In this document: positions 34,022 through 43,176 of the stretch, piece by piece | Position numbering within the stretch: position 1 is the stretch's first letter | Layout of the letters: every line of letters begins with the position of its first letter | Assembly: GCA_017546165.1 (NCBI GenBank) | Contig: JAFYXL010000014.1 | Coordinates: 1 to 64,000, forward strand | Direction: 5' to 3' | From: Clostridia bacterium | Lineage (GTDB): Bacteria; Bacillota; Clostridia; Monoglobales; Monoglobaceae | DNA: 64,000 nucleotides | Program-made: the position numbers and the translations under genes | The notes under the pieces: generated by a model | The model's input: the letters and a program-made list of their open reading frames with translations, nothing else | What the model was told of the DNA's origin: nothing | Database searches by the model: none

Positions 34022-34909
34022 ATGAAAACAGAACGGAATATTTTGGTAGCTTTTATTTTGAATTTAGTATTTTCCGTATTTGAATTTATTGGCGGAACAA
34101 TTTGTGGCAGTGTTGCTATAATTTCCGATTCAATTCATGATATGGGCGATGCAGCAAGCATTGGTATTTCTTACCTTTTTGAAGAGAAGAGTAAAAGACA
34201 ACCTGATGATGTATATACATATGGATATACCAGGTATTCAGTAATAGGCAGCATCATTACTACATTTATTTTGTTAATTGGGTCAGTTATGGTAGTTTTT
34301 AATTCCATAGCAAGAATAATAAATCCGGTTGAAATTAATTATAATGAAATGATACTGCTTGCGATTATTGGTGCGATAATAAATATTCTGGCAGCGTATT
34401 TTACCAAAGAAGGAGATTCGCTTAATCAAAAAGCTGTAAATTTGCATATGCTTGAGGATGCACTTGGCTGGATTGTTGTATTAATTGGGGCTGTTGTTAT
34501 GCGGTTTACTGATTTTGCTGTTATTGATCCTATTATGTCAATTGGAGTAGCGGTGTTTATACTTGTTAATTCCATAAAGAATTTAAAAAAAATTATGGAT
34601 TTATTCCTGGAAAAGACTCCTCAAAATATTTCAGTGGAAGATATAAAAAAACACATTTTAGAAATCGACGGTGTAATAGATGTTCATCATATCCATATCC
34701 GCAGTTTTGATGGTTTCAACAACTACGCAACAATGCACATTGTAACAGATTGTGACAGTAAACTTATTAAAAGCCAAGTAAAAGAAGAATTGCGTGAACA
34801 CGGCATATGTCATACAACGCTTGAACTTGAAAATTTGGATGAAGAATGTTGTGAAATCAGTTGCATTACCCAAACATTAAATCACACAGTTCATCACCAT
34901 CATCATTAA
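34022..34909 (+). CDS. Cation diffusion facilitator (CDF) metal exporter
   Basis: 295 residues with six membrane segments. The transport site pairs are HDMGD in TM2 (SDSIHDMGDAASIGISYL) and HMLED in TM5, the HXXXD-HXXXD form common in Zn/Cd exporters. A cytoplasmic ferredoxin-like domain (VIDVHHIHIRSFDG) follows, and the tail ends with five histidines, probably metal-binding. The ATG at 34022 has GGAGAAAG upstream and is preferred to a GTG at 34007. It is co-transcribed with the ArsR sensor, which would induce it under metal stress. Confidence 0.93.
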   Translation: MKTERNILVAFILNLVFSVFEFIGGTICGSVAIISDSIHDMGDAASIGISYLFEEKSKRQPDDVYTYGYTRYSVIGSIITTFILLIGSVMVVFNSIARIINPVEINYNEMILLAIIGAIINILAAYFTKEGDSLNQKAVNLHMLEDALGWIVVLIGAVVMRFTDFAVIDPIMSIGVAVFILVNSIKNLKKIMDLFLEKTPQNISVEDIKKHILEIDGVIDVHHIHIRSFDGFNNYATMHIVTDCDSKLIKSQVKEELREHGICHTTLELENLDEECCEISCITQTLNHTVHHHHH

Positions 34910-34941
34910 TCGACAAAAACAAATAATTTTCTAAAAAACTA

Positions 34942-34970
34942 TTGACTCTATCACTTTATTGTGATAAATT
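34942..34970 (+). promoter_or_regulatory. Promoter of the first T-box operon
   Basis: TTGACT (34942-34947), 17-base spacer, TAAATT (34965-34970). An inverted repeat TATCAC/GTGATA (34949-34954 with 34961-34966) lies within the spacer and -10 and might be a repressor site. Confidence 0.65.
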
Positions 34971-34984
34971 ATATGTATCGTAAA

Positions 34985-35257
34985 TGCGTTTGGAGCAAGG
35001 ACAAGTAAGGTTGTGAAAGCTTTGAGAGAGTTGCCGGGTGGTGCGAGGCAATGGTGGAATCAATACTGAATACACCTTGTGAGCAGTGCACCGAACAAAA
35101 GACTGTTTTTAAGTAGGCTGCATCGGGCGTTCCCGTTATAGAACTGAGGTATTAATGATGATACCTTTAAAGGCCAATATTGCGAGATGTTGGTGAATTG
35201 AGGTGGTACCACGGGTATTTCCCGTCCTCTGTTGTTGATAAGAGGACGGGTTTTTTT
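34985..35257 (+). ncRNA. T-box riboswitch, specifier probably UAC (tyrosine)
   Basis: The canonical T-box sequence AATTGAGGTGGTACCACGG lies at about 35196-35214. The terminator CCCGTCCTCT/AGAGGACGGG with seven T follows (35221-35257). In stem I, AGTA (35004-35007) faces GAA directly before TACA (codon 35071-35073), the arrangement in which AGUA and GAA form the loop-E turn beside the specifier codon. UAC is a tyrosine codon. Uncharged tRNA-Tyr would favour antitermination and switch on the downstream ligase and oxidoreductase. The class is certain; the specifier reading is my own folding by eye. The remaining bases to 35403 hold nothing I recognise. Confidence 0.88.
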
Positions 35258-35403
35258 ATATTCTCGTCCCGTATAAAAAGGGTTTTTAAAAATTTCTGAT
35301 AGGGAATCTTTAGGTATGACCATTAAGAGTATATTTAAATTGCAAAAGACTGTCTGTAAAGTTGCGGGCAGCCTTTATGCCATTTTATAAAGGAGATATA
35401 AAA

Positions 35404-37041
35404 ATGCCAATTACAGACATTTTACAAAAAAATGCGGATTTTTATCCTAATGATGTAAGTCTTGTGGAGATAAATCCAAAGCTTGAAAATCAATCACGTA
35501 TGACCTGGAGAGAATATTCGCTTATTGAATCAAATCCAAACGAGGCATACAGAAACGAAATCACTTGGAGCGAATTCAATAAAAAAGCAAATCGTTTTGC
35601 AAATTTTCTTTTAACCCGAGGTGTTAAAAAAGGGGATAAAGTTGCAATACTTTTGATGAATTGTATAGAGTGGTTGCCGGTTTACTTTGGTATCCTTAAA
35701 ACAGGTGCTTTGGCAGTACCGCTTAATTATCGTTATGCATCTGATGAAATCAAGTACTGTCTTGAACTTGCAGATGCAGATGTTATCATATTTGGTCCTG
35801 AATTTACAGGAAGAGTGGAACAAATTTGCTCATCAGTAAAAAGAATAAAAATGTGGCTCTATTATGGTGATGATTGTCCTACTTTTGCAGAAAGTTATGA
35901 TAGCTTGGTTTCATATTGTTCCAGCAAGAGCCCTAATATTAAGTTGACTGATGACGACGATGCTGCTATTTACTTTTCATCAGGTACTACAGGTTTCCCC
36001 AAAGCAATTATACATAAACACAGAAGTTTGACCCATTCTGCAATGACAGAACAAGCACATCACGCTCAAACTAAAGATGATGTTTTTCTTTGTATTCCGC
36101 CGCTTTATCACACAGGTGCAAAAATGCACTGGTTTGGTAGCTTTTTGGTGGGTGGTAAGGCAGTTATCCTAAAAGGTATTCAACCTGAATGGATTCTTAA
36201 AGCTGCATCTGATGAGAAGTGTACCATTGTGTGGCTACTTGTTCCCTGGGCACAGGATATTTTGGATGCAATTGACAGAGGCGACATAAAGTTGTGTGAT
36301 TATCAGCTTTCACAGTGGCGTCTGATGCATATTGGTGCACAGCCTGTACCACCAAGTCTTATAAAGAGATGGAAGCAGGTATTTCCAAATCACCAATATG
36401 ATACAAACTATGGTCTGTCAGAGTCTATTGGTCCCGGATGTGTTCATCTTGGTGTTGAAAATGAGCACAAGGTTGGTGCAATAGGTAAAGCCGGATTTGG
36501 TTGGGAAACAAAGATTGTTGATGAGAATGGAACTGTTGTTCCACGTGGAGATGTTGGTGAACTTGCGGTTAAAGGTCCCGGTGTAATGACAGCTTATTAT
36601 AAGGATGAAAAAGCAACCAATGCAGTATTGAAGGATGGTTGGCTCTATACAGGAGATATGGCAACAGAGGATGAGGATGGATTTATATTCCTTGTTGACC
36701 GCAAAAAAGATGTTATTATTTCAGGTGGCGAAAACCTTTATCCGGTGCAAATAGAGGATTATCTCCGCAAAAATGACAAAATAAGTGATGTTGCGGTTAT
36801 AGGTCTTCCGGATGCAAGGCTTGGCGAAATTGCAACAGCAATTATTCAAATCAAGGATGGAATGACAGCCACAGAAGAAGAAATTGCAGATTTTTGCCTT
36901 GATTTGCCACGTTATAAACGTCCCAGAAAGATTATATTTGCTGATGTCCCACGCAACCCAACAGGTAAAATTGAAAAACCAAAACTAAGACAAATATATT
37001 GTGGTGACAGCGTTGTTGCACAACAGAATGAAATTAAGTAA
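35404..37041 (+). CDS. AMP-forming acyl-CoA ligase, probably arylacetate-CoA ligase
   Basis: 545 residues from the ATG at 35404 behind AAAGGAG; an ATG at 35362 is less likely. ANL-superfamily signatures: P-loop YFSSGTTGFPKAIIHKHRSL, YGLSESIGPG, GWLYTGDMATEDEDG and the C-terminal catalytic lysine in NPTGKIEKPKLR. It adenylates a carboxylic acid and forms its CoA thioester. It sits behind the tyrosine-type T-box and before indolepyruvate:ferredoxin oxidoreductase, which suggests 4-hydroxyphenylacetate, phenylacetate or indoleacetate as the acid. An insert near residues 28-52 repeats the MTWREYS/ITWSEFN element. Confidence 0.87.
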   Translation: MPITDILQKNADFYPNDVSLVEINPKLENQSRMTWREYSLIESNPNEAYRNEITWSEFNKKANRFANFLLTRGVKKGDKVAILLMNCIEWLPVYFGILKTGALAVPLNYRYASDEIKYCLELADADVIIFGPEFTGRVEQICSSVKRIKMWLYYGDDCPTFAESYDSLVSYCSSKSPNIKLTDDDDAAIYFSSGTTGFPKAIIHKHRSLTHSAMTEQAHHAQTKDDVFLCIPPLYHTGAKMHWFGSFLVGGKAVILKGIQPEWILKAASDEKCTIVWLLVPWAQDILDAIDRGDIKLCDYQLSQWRLMHIGAQPVPPSLIKRWKQVFPNHQYDTNYGLSESIGPGCVHLGVENEHKVGAIGKAGFGWETKIVDENGTVVPRGDVGELAVKGPGVMTAYYKDEKATNAVLKDGWLYTGDMATEDEDGFIFLVDRKKDVIISGGENLYPVQIEDYLRKNDKISDVAVIGLPDARLGEIATAIIQIKDGMTATEEEIADFCLDLPRYKRPRKIIFADVPRNPTGKIEKPKLRQIYCGDSVVAQQNEIK

Positions 37042-37062
37042 AAATCGGAAAGGAACAGATAT

Positions 37063-38799
37063 ATGAAGAAGTTATTACTTGGTAATGCTGCGGTAGCACG
37101 TGGCGCATATGAAGCCGGTGTAAATGTCGTTGCTTCATATCCCGGTACACCCAGTACAGAGATAACAGAAGAGATAGTAAATTTTGAAGAGGTTTATGCT
37201 GAATGGTCACCAAATGAAAAGGTTGCAGCTGAGGTAGCTATCGGCGCTTCAATTGCAGGAGCAAGGGCGATGAGTTGTATGAAGCACGTTGGTCTTAATG
37301 TTATGGCTGACCCTGTATTCACAGTGAGCTATTCAGGCGTAAACGGAGGCCTTGTATTTTGTGTGGCAGATGATCCCGGTATGCATTCTTCACAGAACGA
37401 GCAGGATTCAAGACACTACGCCAAAGCGTCAAAAATAATGATGCTTGAGCCATCTGATTCAGCCGAATGTAAAGACTATACAAAAATGGCTTTTGATTTG
37501 TCGGAAAAATTTGACACACCTGCGTTTATCCGTCTTTCCACCAGAGTTTCACACTCACAGAGCCTGGTTGAACTGGAAAATAGAAAAGATGTTCCTGTAA
37601 AGAATTACGAAAAGAATATTGGAAAATATGTTATGATGCCCAGCAACGCTATAAAACGACACGTTGTAGTTGAGGACAGAATTAAGGCGTTAAAAGAGTT
37701 TACAGAGACTTCAGAGATAAATAAAGTAGAAGAAAATGGTTCAAAAATAGGTGTAATTTCAGCAGGTATTGCATATGTTTATGCAAAGGAAGCACTTGGT
37801 GACAGCGTTGACTACTTGAAACTTGGTATGGTTTATCCTCTTCCTGAAAAAAAGATGATAGAGTTTGCTAAAAAGTACGATAAAGTTTATGTAATTGAAG
37901 AGCTTGATCCTGTAATTGAAAATGAGTGCAAAGCACTTGGGATTGAAGTTTCAGGTAAGGATTTGTTTAGTCTTCTTGGGGAATATACACCTAATATGAT
38001 TAAGTCGGTTGTACTTGGTGAAGATGCTCCTGAATCAATCTGTGCCAAGGAAAACATCCCGGTAAGACCTCCCGTTATGTGTGCAGGCTGTCCGCACAGA
38101 GGAACATTCTATGTACTTAAAAAATTAGGTCTTGTAGTGTCAGGTGATATTGGTTGCTATACACTTGGTGCTGCGCTTCCGCTTCAGGCTGTTGATACAA
38201 CAATCTGTATGGGTGCGTCAGTAAGTGCAGCTCACGGTATGGCAAAAGCACAAGGTGGGGAGTTTAACAAGAAATTAGTTTCAGTTATCGGTGACTCCAC
38301 GTTTATGCATTCAGGTATTACAGGTCTTATTGATATTGTTTATAATAAAGGCAACAATACTGTAATAATTCTTGACAATTCAATTACCGGTATGACAGGA
38401 CATCAGGATAACCCAACCACAGGTTATACAATTCGTGGGGAGGAAACAAAGCAGGTTAACCTTATTGCACTTTGCAAAGCTTGTGGAATTGAACACGTAA
38501 CTGTTTGTGACCCCTTTGATATTAAAGAATTTGAAAAGGTTGTAAAAACAGAGGTTGAGCGGGAAGAACCTTCTGTTATCATTGCTCAACGGCCTTGTGC
38601 ACTTTTGAAATCAGTTAAATACACAGGTCATTGCAAAATAAACGATAACTGCAAAAACTGTAAGATGTGTATGAAACTTGGTTGTCCTGCAATTACATTA
38701 AAAGACGGAAAGGTTGTAATTGACCAGACTCAGTGTAATGGTTGCGGACTTTGTACAAATGTTTGTCCCTTTGGCGCAATAGAGAAGGAGGAAAACTGA
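37063..38799 (+). CDS. iorA: Indolepyruvate:ferredoxin oxidoreductase alpha subunit
   Basis: 578 residues. N-terminal pyruvate-oxidoreductase-type domain (YPGTPSTEITEEI), thiamine diphosphate domain with CAGCPHRGTFYVLKK, GDIGCYTLGAALPLQ and IGDSTFMHSGITGLIDIVYN, and a C-terminal ferredoxin part with two cluster motifs (CKNCKMCMKLGCP and CNGCGLCTNVCP). IorA with IorB converts aryl pyruvates to aryl-acetyl-CoA, reducing ferredoxin, and can also work backward as a reductive carboxylase. The upstream ligase and T-box favour the backward, amino-acid-making direction in this organism. Confidence 0.95.
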   Translation: MKKLLLGNAAVARGAYEAGVNVVASYPGTPSTEITEEIVNFEEVYAEWSPNEKVAAEVAIGASIAGARAMSCMKHVGLNVMADPVFTVSYSGVNGGLVFCVADDPGMHSSQNEQDSRHYAKASKIMMLEPSDSAECKDYTKMAFDLSEKFDTPAFIRLSTRVSHSQSLVELENRKDVPVKNYEKNIGKYVMMPSNAIKRHVVVEDRIKALKEFTETSEINKVEENGSKIGVISAGIAYVYAKEALGDSVDYLKLGMVYPLPEKKMIEFAKKYDKVYVIEELDPVIENECKALGIEVSGKDLFSLLGEYTPNMIKSVVLGEDAPESICAKENIPVRPPVMCAGCPHRGTFYVLKKLGLVVSGDIGCYTLGAALPLQAVDTTICMGASVSAAHGMAKAQGGEFNKKLVSVIGDSTFMHSGITGLIDIVYNKGNNTVIILDNSITGMTGHQDNPTTGYTIRGEETKQVNLIALCKACGIEHVTVCDPFDIKEFEKVVKTEVEREEPSVIIAQRPCALLKSVKYTGHCKINDNCKNCKMCMKLGCPAITLKDGKVVIDQTQCNGCGLCTNVCPFGAIEKEEN

Positions 38800-38800
38800 T

Positions 38801-39376
38801 ATGGCAAATAAGACAAAAAATATTATGATTGTCGGCGTGGGCGGTCAGGGAACTCTCCTTGCAAGCCGAATACTTGGAAATGTTGCAATAAGCGAAGGCT
38901 ATGATGTAAAAGTATCAGAGGTTCACGGTATGAGCCAGCGCGGAGGTAGCGTTGTTACATACGTTAAGTATGGTGAAAAGGTATATTCACCAATCATTGA
39001 CTATGGTGAAGCCGATACAATTCTTGCATTTGAACTTCTTGAGGCTTATCGTGCGCTTCCTTATCTTAAAAAAGGTGGCAAAATAATAGTAAATTCGCAA
39101 ACAATAGACCCAATGCCTGTTATTACAGGTGCTATGAAATACCCTGAAAATATTGCAGACAAAATTTCTGAAATGGTGGATACAACTATTGTTGATGCAT
39201 TAACTGCTGCAAAGGAAGCGGGGAATATAAAAGCGGTTAATGTTGTTTTGATTGGTGTATTGGCAAAGAGTACAGATATCCCATATGAAAAATGGATCGA
39301 AACAATAAAAACAACTGTGCCGGCAAAGTTTTTGGATGTAAATCTTAAGGCATTTGAAATTGGATATAACTTATAA
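38801..39376 (+). CDS. iorB: Indolepyruvate:ferredoxin oxidoreductase beta subunit
   Basis: 191 residues, a gamma-type domain of the 2-oxoacid oxidoreductase family: IMIVGVGGQGTLLASRILG, VHGMSQRGGSVVTYVKYG, and SPIIDYGEADTILAFELLEAYRAL. It forms the heteromer with IorA. The start ATG is one base after the iorA stop, and its AAGGAGG lies inside the last iorA codons, so translation is coupled. Last gene of the first T-box operon. Confidence 0.95.
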   Translation: MANKTKNIMIVGVGGQGTLLASRILGNVAISEGYDVKVSEVHGMSQRGGSVVTYVKYGEKVYSPIIDYGEADTILAFELLEAYRALPYLKKGGKIIVNSQTIDPMPVITGAMKYPENIADKISEMVDTTIVDALTAAKEAGNIKAVNVVLIGVLAKSTDIPYEKWIETIKTTVPAKFLDVNLKAFEIGYNL

Positions 39377-39445
39377 CATTAAGAAAGTGCCTTCTGAATA
39401 CAATATTTCACTTACCGGACAAAATGATATTTAAAAACTTAAATT

Positions 39446-39478
39446 AAAAAAGAGCTTGCAATTTGCAAGCTCTTTTTT
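39446..39478. terminator. Bidirectional terminator between iorB and pyrI
   Basis: AAAAAAGAGCTTGCA pairs with TGCAAGCTCTTTTTT around ATT. The A and T tracts make it work for both convergent operons. Confidence 0.93.
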
Positions 39479-39490
39479 ATAATTATTGGT

Positions 39491-39907
39491 TTATTCTCCC
39501 TTAGATTCACAGTAAACACAACGATAAACTCGGTTTTTCTTATCGGTTAAATTAAATATATTCGGGAGTTCCTGTTCGGTGGTGGTAATGCATCTTGGGT
39601 TTTTGCAAAAGATAACATTCGTCAACTTTTCAGGAAGGGTCATTTTTTTCTTTTCACAAAGTTTACCGTCTTTGATAATATCAACAGTGGCATCCGGTGA
39701 TACATAGCCAAGGATATCCATATCAAGGTCAATTTGTGAATCAATTTTAATAATATCTTTTTTGCCCATTTTTTGGCTGTTAACATTTTTGATAATAGCC
39801 ACGGAGCAATCCAGCAAGTCAAGATGGAGTAGTGTATAAATTTCCATACCCTTGCCCGCCTCAATATGGTCAATAACAATACCGTTTTTAATTGAATCAA
39901 TATTCAT
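39491..39907 (-). CDS. pyrI: Aspartate carbamoyltransferase regulatory subunit
   Basis: 138 residues, slightly shorter than the E. coli protein. Allosteric N-terminal domain (KNGIVIDHIEAGKGMEIYTL) and zinc domain with four cysteines (FCKNPRCITTTEQ and YRCVYCESKGE). It binds nucleotides and adjusts the activity of PyrB, feedback-controlling pyrimidine synthesis. Its GGAGGTGG site lies in the last codons of pyrB. Last gene of the pyr operon. Confidence 0.96.
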   Translation of the reverse strand: MNIDSIKNGIVIDHIEAGKGMEIYTLLHLDLLDCSVAIIKNVNSQKMGKKDIIKIDSQIDLDMDILGYVSPDATVDIIKDGKLCEKKKMTLPEKLTNVIFCKNPRCITTTEQELPNIFNLTDKKNRVYRCVYCESKGE

Positions 39908-39911
39908 AGGA

Positions 39912-40823
39912 CTAGTCCACCTCCAAAAGCTTTAAAATAAGCGACATTCTCATATATTTACCATTTAAAACCTGCTTGAAGTAGCACGCTCTTGGGTCAT
40001 CATCAACAGCTACACTGATTTCGTTAACTCTGGGAAGAGGATGGAGTATGCATAGGTCATACTTTGCTGTAGTTAATTTTTCAGGTGTGAGGATATAGCT
40101 ATCTTTGAGTCTTAAATAATCTTCTTCGTTAAAAAATCTTTCTCCTTGCACTCTTGTCATATAAAGAATATCAAGGTCAGGCATAACCTCAACCAAATCC
40201 TTTGTTTCAACAAATTCAATTCCCATTTCGGAAAGATTTGTTTTTACATAACCCGGAAGTTTGAGTTCATCAGGTGAAATAAGAACAAATTTTATACCAC
40301 TATAGCGACTTAGTGCTGAAATTAATGAATGAACAGTTCTTCCAAATTTAAGGTCGCCGCAAAAACCAACAGTCAAGTTGTCAAAATGACCCTTTTCGCG
40401 GTGAATGGTTAAAAGGTCAGCAAGGGTTTGTGTAGGATGGTTGTGCCCGCCGTCACCTGCGTTAATAACAGGAATAGAGGCATTGGTTGCAGCAACTAAA
40501 GGTGCGCCCTCCTTGGGGTGACGCATAGCAATAATATCTGCATAGCAAGAAACTACCTTTGCAGTATCTGATACACTCTCGCCCTTTGAAGCAGAGCTTG
40601 TGTTTGCATCAGATACAGAAAGAACATTTCCGCCAAGTTCGTACATTGCTGCCTCAAAGCTGAGCCTTGTGCGGGTTGATGGTTCAAAAAACAATGTTGC
40701 AAGTTTTTTGCCGTCACATTTGTGGGCATATTTCTGAGGGTTTGCAATGATATCTTCTGCAACAGCAATTATTTCTTCAATTTCCTTTATTGAAAGGTCT
40801 TTTATATCAATTACACTTCTCAT
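39912..40823 (-). CDS. pyrB: Aspartate carbamoyltransferase catalytic subunit
   Basis: 303 residues. Carbamoyl-phosphate signature [61 protein letters not shown] and the [10 protein letters not shown] motif near the end. It joins carbamoyl phosphate to aspartate, the committed step of pyrimidine synthesis. It works with PyrI, whose gene follows after four bases. Confidence 0.97.
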   Translation of the reverse strand: MRSVIDIKDLSIKEIEEIIAVAEDIIANPQKYAHKCDGKKLATLFFEPSTRTRLSFEAAMYELGGNVLSVSDANTSSASKGESVSDTAKVVSCYADIIAMRHPKEGAPLVAATNASIPVINAGDGGHNHPTQTLADLLTIHREKGHFDNLTVGFCGDLKFGRTVHSLISALSRYSGIKFVLISPDELKLPGYVKTNLSEMGIEFVETKDLVEVMPDLDILYMTRVQGERFFNEEDYLRLKDSYILTPEKLTTAKYDLCILHPLPRVNEISVAVDDDPRACYFKQVLNGKYMRMSLILKLLEVD

Positions 40824-40839
40824 ATTATTTCATTCCCTT

Positions 40840-40880
40840 TCTGCCCGACGGATAGAACCTCTTTTTCTGCTACGGGCAGA
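40840..40880. repeat. Inverted repeat in the pyrE-pyrB gap
   Basis: TCTGCCCG (40840-40847) and CGGGCAGA (40873-40880) could form an 8-bp stem with a 25-base loop in the transcript, without a T-run. It may protect or cut the mRNA at this point; nothing else is seen in the 83-base gap. Confidence 0.5.
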
Positions 40881-40906
40881 CAGAAAAGAGAAGATATTAC
40901 TAAAAA

Positions 40907-41539
40907 TTAAGCACCTATCCAGCTTTCATCGGATGGATTGTTGCGGAATGCAATAAGTCTTTTGATGTCCTCAGGCTTGATGTAGCCTTCCTCAGCTGCA
41001 ACTTCTGCGATAACATCAAAGTTTGTAAGGCTCACATTTTTTACATTCGCAGCCTGCAAACGGTCAAGACCTTTCTGCATACCATAAGTAAAGATTGAAA
41101 CCACACCAAGAACTTCAGCGCCTGCTTCGCGAAGGATATTTACCACTTCAATTACGCTGCCGCTTGTTGAAATAAGATCTTCAACAACAACGACTTTTTG
41201 ACCGGGAAGAAGCTTGCCTTCAATCTGGTTTTGTCTTCCGTGATCTTTTGCTCCGCTTCTTACATAACCCATAGGAAGACCCATAAGGTGTGCAGTAATT
41301 GCAGCATGAGCGATACCTGCAGTAGATGTACCCATCAAAACTTCTGCATCAGGATAATTTTCTTTTATAGCCTTTGCAAGACTTGTTTCAACATCTGTGC
41401 GAACATCAACATCACTAAGAGTCAAACGGTTGTCACAGTAAACAGGGCTTTTAATACCGCTTGCCCAAGTGAATGGTTCTTCAGGACGGAAGAATACCGC
41501 TTTTATTTTAAGTAAATCTTTTGCAATTAATGTTTTCAT
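40907..41539 (-). CDS. pyrE: Orotate phosphoribosyltransferase
   Basis: 210 residues. The PRPP-binding motif is QKVVVVEDLISTSGSVIEV, with upstream YVRSGAKDHGRQNQIEG and KSPVYCDNRLTLSD. It attaches ribose phosphate from PRPP to orotate, giving OMP. The start ATG at 41539 follows AAGGAGAAAATT. It is placed next to PyrF, which acts next in the pathway. Confidence 0.97.
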   Translation of the reverse strand: MKTLIAKDLLKIKAVFFRPEEPFTWASGIKSPVYCDNRLTLSDVDVRTDVETSLAKAIKENYPDAEVLMGTSTAGIAHAAITAHLMGLPMGYVRSGAKDHGRQNQIEGKLLPGQKVVVVEDLISTSGSVIEVVNILREAGAEVLGVVSIFTYGMQKGLDRLQAANVKNVSLTNFDVIAEVAAEEGYIKPEDIKRLIAFRNNPSDESWIGA

Positions 41540-41566
41540 TTGAATTTTCTCCTTATATAAACTTAT

Positions 41567-42265
41567 TTAATCAACAAATTCTGCAACGCAACGTCTGTAT
41601 GCAGCAACAGGATCATTGGCTGCGGTAATTGGTCTGCCAACAACTATGTAGTCAGAACCAATCTTTTTTGCCTGTTCAGGTGTCATAACGCGTACTTGAT
41701 CACCTTTATCGCCATCGGCGAAACGTACCCCGGGAGTAACTGTAATAAAGTTGTTTCCGCAGACATTGTGTACTTTTTCAGCTTCAAGCGGTGAACACAC
41801 AACACCGTCAAGACCTGCTTTTTTTGCATTTTCTGCATAATGCATAACAACTTTATCAATTGGTTCATTTATAAGAAGGTCAGATTTCATAACCTCTTCA
41901 CTTGTTGAAGTAAGCTGTGTTACCGCAATCAAAATAGGTCTGGTGCCGTCTTCTCTGGTTAGTCCTTCTAATGCAGCCTCCATCATAGGTATTGTTCCTG
42001 ATGCGTGAAGGTTTGTCATATCAACATCCAGATTTCGGAGGACAGACATTGATTTTTTTACTGTGTTTGGAATATCGTGAAGTTTAAGGTCAAGAAATAT
42101 CTTATGACCACGTTTTTTGATTTCCCGTACAATTTCCGGTCCTTCTGCATAGAAAAGTTCCATACCGATTTTTACAAACGGTTTTTCTTCTTTGAACAAA
42201 TTAAGAAAATCAAAAACCATATCCTTTGTTGCAAAGTCACAAGCAACAATTACATCCTTACCCAT
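41567..42265 (-). CDS. pyrF: Orotidine 5'-phosphate decarboxylase
   Basis: 232 residues, the short bacterial form. Active-site DLKLHDIPNTVKKSM (Asp-Lys-Asp network), FVKIGMELFYAEGP, and the phosphate-binding VTPGVRFADGDKGDQVRV with YIVVGRPITAANDP at the end. It decarboxylates OMP to UMP. Its start overlaps the pyrD stop (TAATG). Confidence 0.97.
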   Translation of the reverse strand: MGKDVIVACDFATKDMVFDFLNLFKEEKPFVKIGMELFYAEGPEIVREIKKRGHKIFLDLKLHDIPNTVKKSMSVLRNLDVDMTNLHASGTIPMMEAALEGLTREDGTRPILIAVTQLTSTSEEVMKSDLLINEPIDKVVMHYAENAKKAGLDGVVCSPLEAEKVHNVCGNNFITVTPGVRFADGDKGDQVRVMTPEQAKKIGSDYIVVGRPITAANDPVAAYRRCVAEFVD

Positions 42266-43176
42266 TAGTGAGCACCTCCAATTATTTCATTTAAATCATT
42301 AATACCGTATTTTTTCATAACATCTGGTAAATTATCAATTATATTTTTGCAGGCAAAGGGTTCAACTAAATTTAAAGCGCCAACTTGAACTGCAGTTGCC
42401 CCTGCAAGCATCATTTCGATTACATCCTCAGCGCAGGATACACCGCCCATACCAATAATTGGGATTTTTACTGCTTCATATACCTGATACACCATTCTAA
42501 GCGCAACAGGGAAGATAGCAGGTCCTGAAAAACCACCCATTTTGTTGGCTACAACACATTTTTTTGTCTTTAAATCAATTCGCATACCAAGAAGGGTGTT
42601 TATAAGGCTGATACCGTCAGCGCCTGCATCTTCACAAGATTTTGCAATAGAAACAATATCAGTAACATTGGGCGAAAGTTTAATAAACACAGGTTTTGTA
42701 GTAACTTTCTTAACTGCTTTTGTAACCTCAGCTGCAGATTCAGGAGAAGTCCCAAAACTCATACCACCGCCGTGGACGTTTGGACAAGATACATTAACCT
42801 CAAACCAACCGATTTGCGGTTCATCATCAAGTGCCTGACAAGTATATGTGTACTCGTCAATTGAAAATCCACTTACATTTGCCATAACAGGCTTGTGAAA
42901 AACTTCCTTCAATTTAGGGAGTTCAATTGCTTTAACAGATTCAACACCGGGGTTTTGAAGTCCCACAGAGTTTATCATACCACTTGTGCATTCGGCAATT
43001 CTTGGAGTAGGATTTCCAAATCTTGCCTCCTTGGTTGTGCCTTTGAACGAGAATGTTCCAAGACAATTTATATCATAAATCTCAGCAAATTCATAACCAA
43101 AACCAAATGTACCGCTTGCCGGAATTACGGGGTTATCAATTGTAATACCCGAGAGATTTACTTTTGTGTTTACCAT
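42265..43176 (-). CDS. pyrD: Dihydroorotate dehydrogenase B, catalytic subunit
   Basis: 303 residues. The class 1B signature is visible: catalytic Cys in FEVNVSCPNVHGGGMSFG, VFIKLSPNVTDIVSIAKS, and FMN site GMGGVSCAEDVIEMMLAGA. It oxidises dihydroorotate to orotate with electrons passing through PyrK to NAD. The neighbouring pyrK gene overlaps it by seven bases, as usual for this two-subunit form. Confidence 0.96.
   Translation of the reverse strand: MVNTKVNLSGITIDNPVIPASGTFGFGYEFAEIYDINCLGTFSFKGTTKEARFGNPTPRIAECTSGMINSVGLQNPGVESVKAIELPKLKEVFHKPVMANVSGFSIDEYTYTCQALDDEPQIGWFEVNVSCPNVHGGGMSFGTSPESAAEVTKAVKKVTTKPVFIKLSPNVTDIVSIAKSCEDAGADGISLINTLLGMRIDLKTKKCVVANKMGGFSGPAIFPVALRMVYQVYEAVKIPIIGMGGVSCAEDVIEMMLAGATAVQVGALNLVEPFACKNIIDNLPDVMKKYGINDLNEIIGGAH

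Noticed and set aside
34890-34909. C-terminal histidine run of the CDF exporter as a cloning tag
   Set aside because: The flanking sequence is normal chromosome with no vector; histidine-rich tails are common in metal exporters.
35060-35323. 87-codon minus-strand open frame across the tyrosine-type T-box
   Set aside because: It is the complement of a structured leader RNA, with no ribosome site and no protein resemblance.
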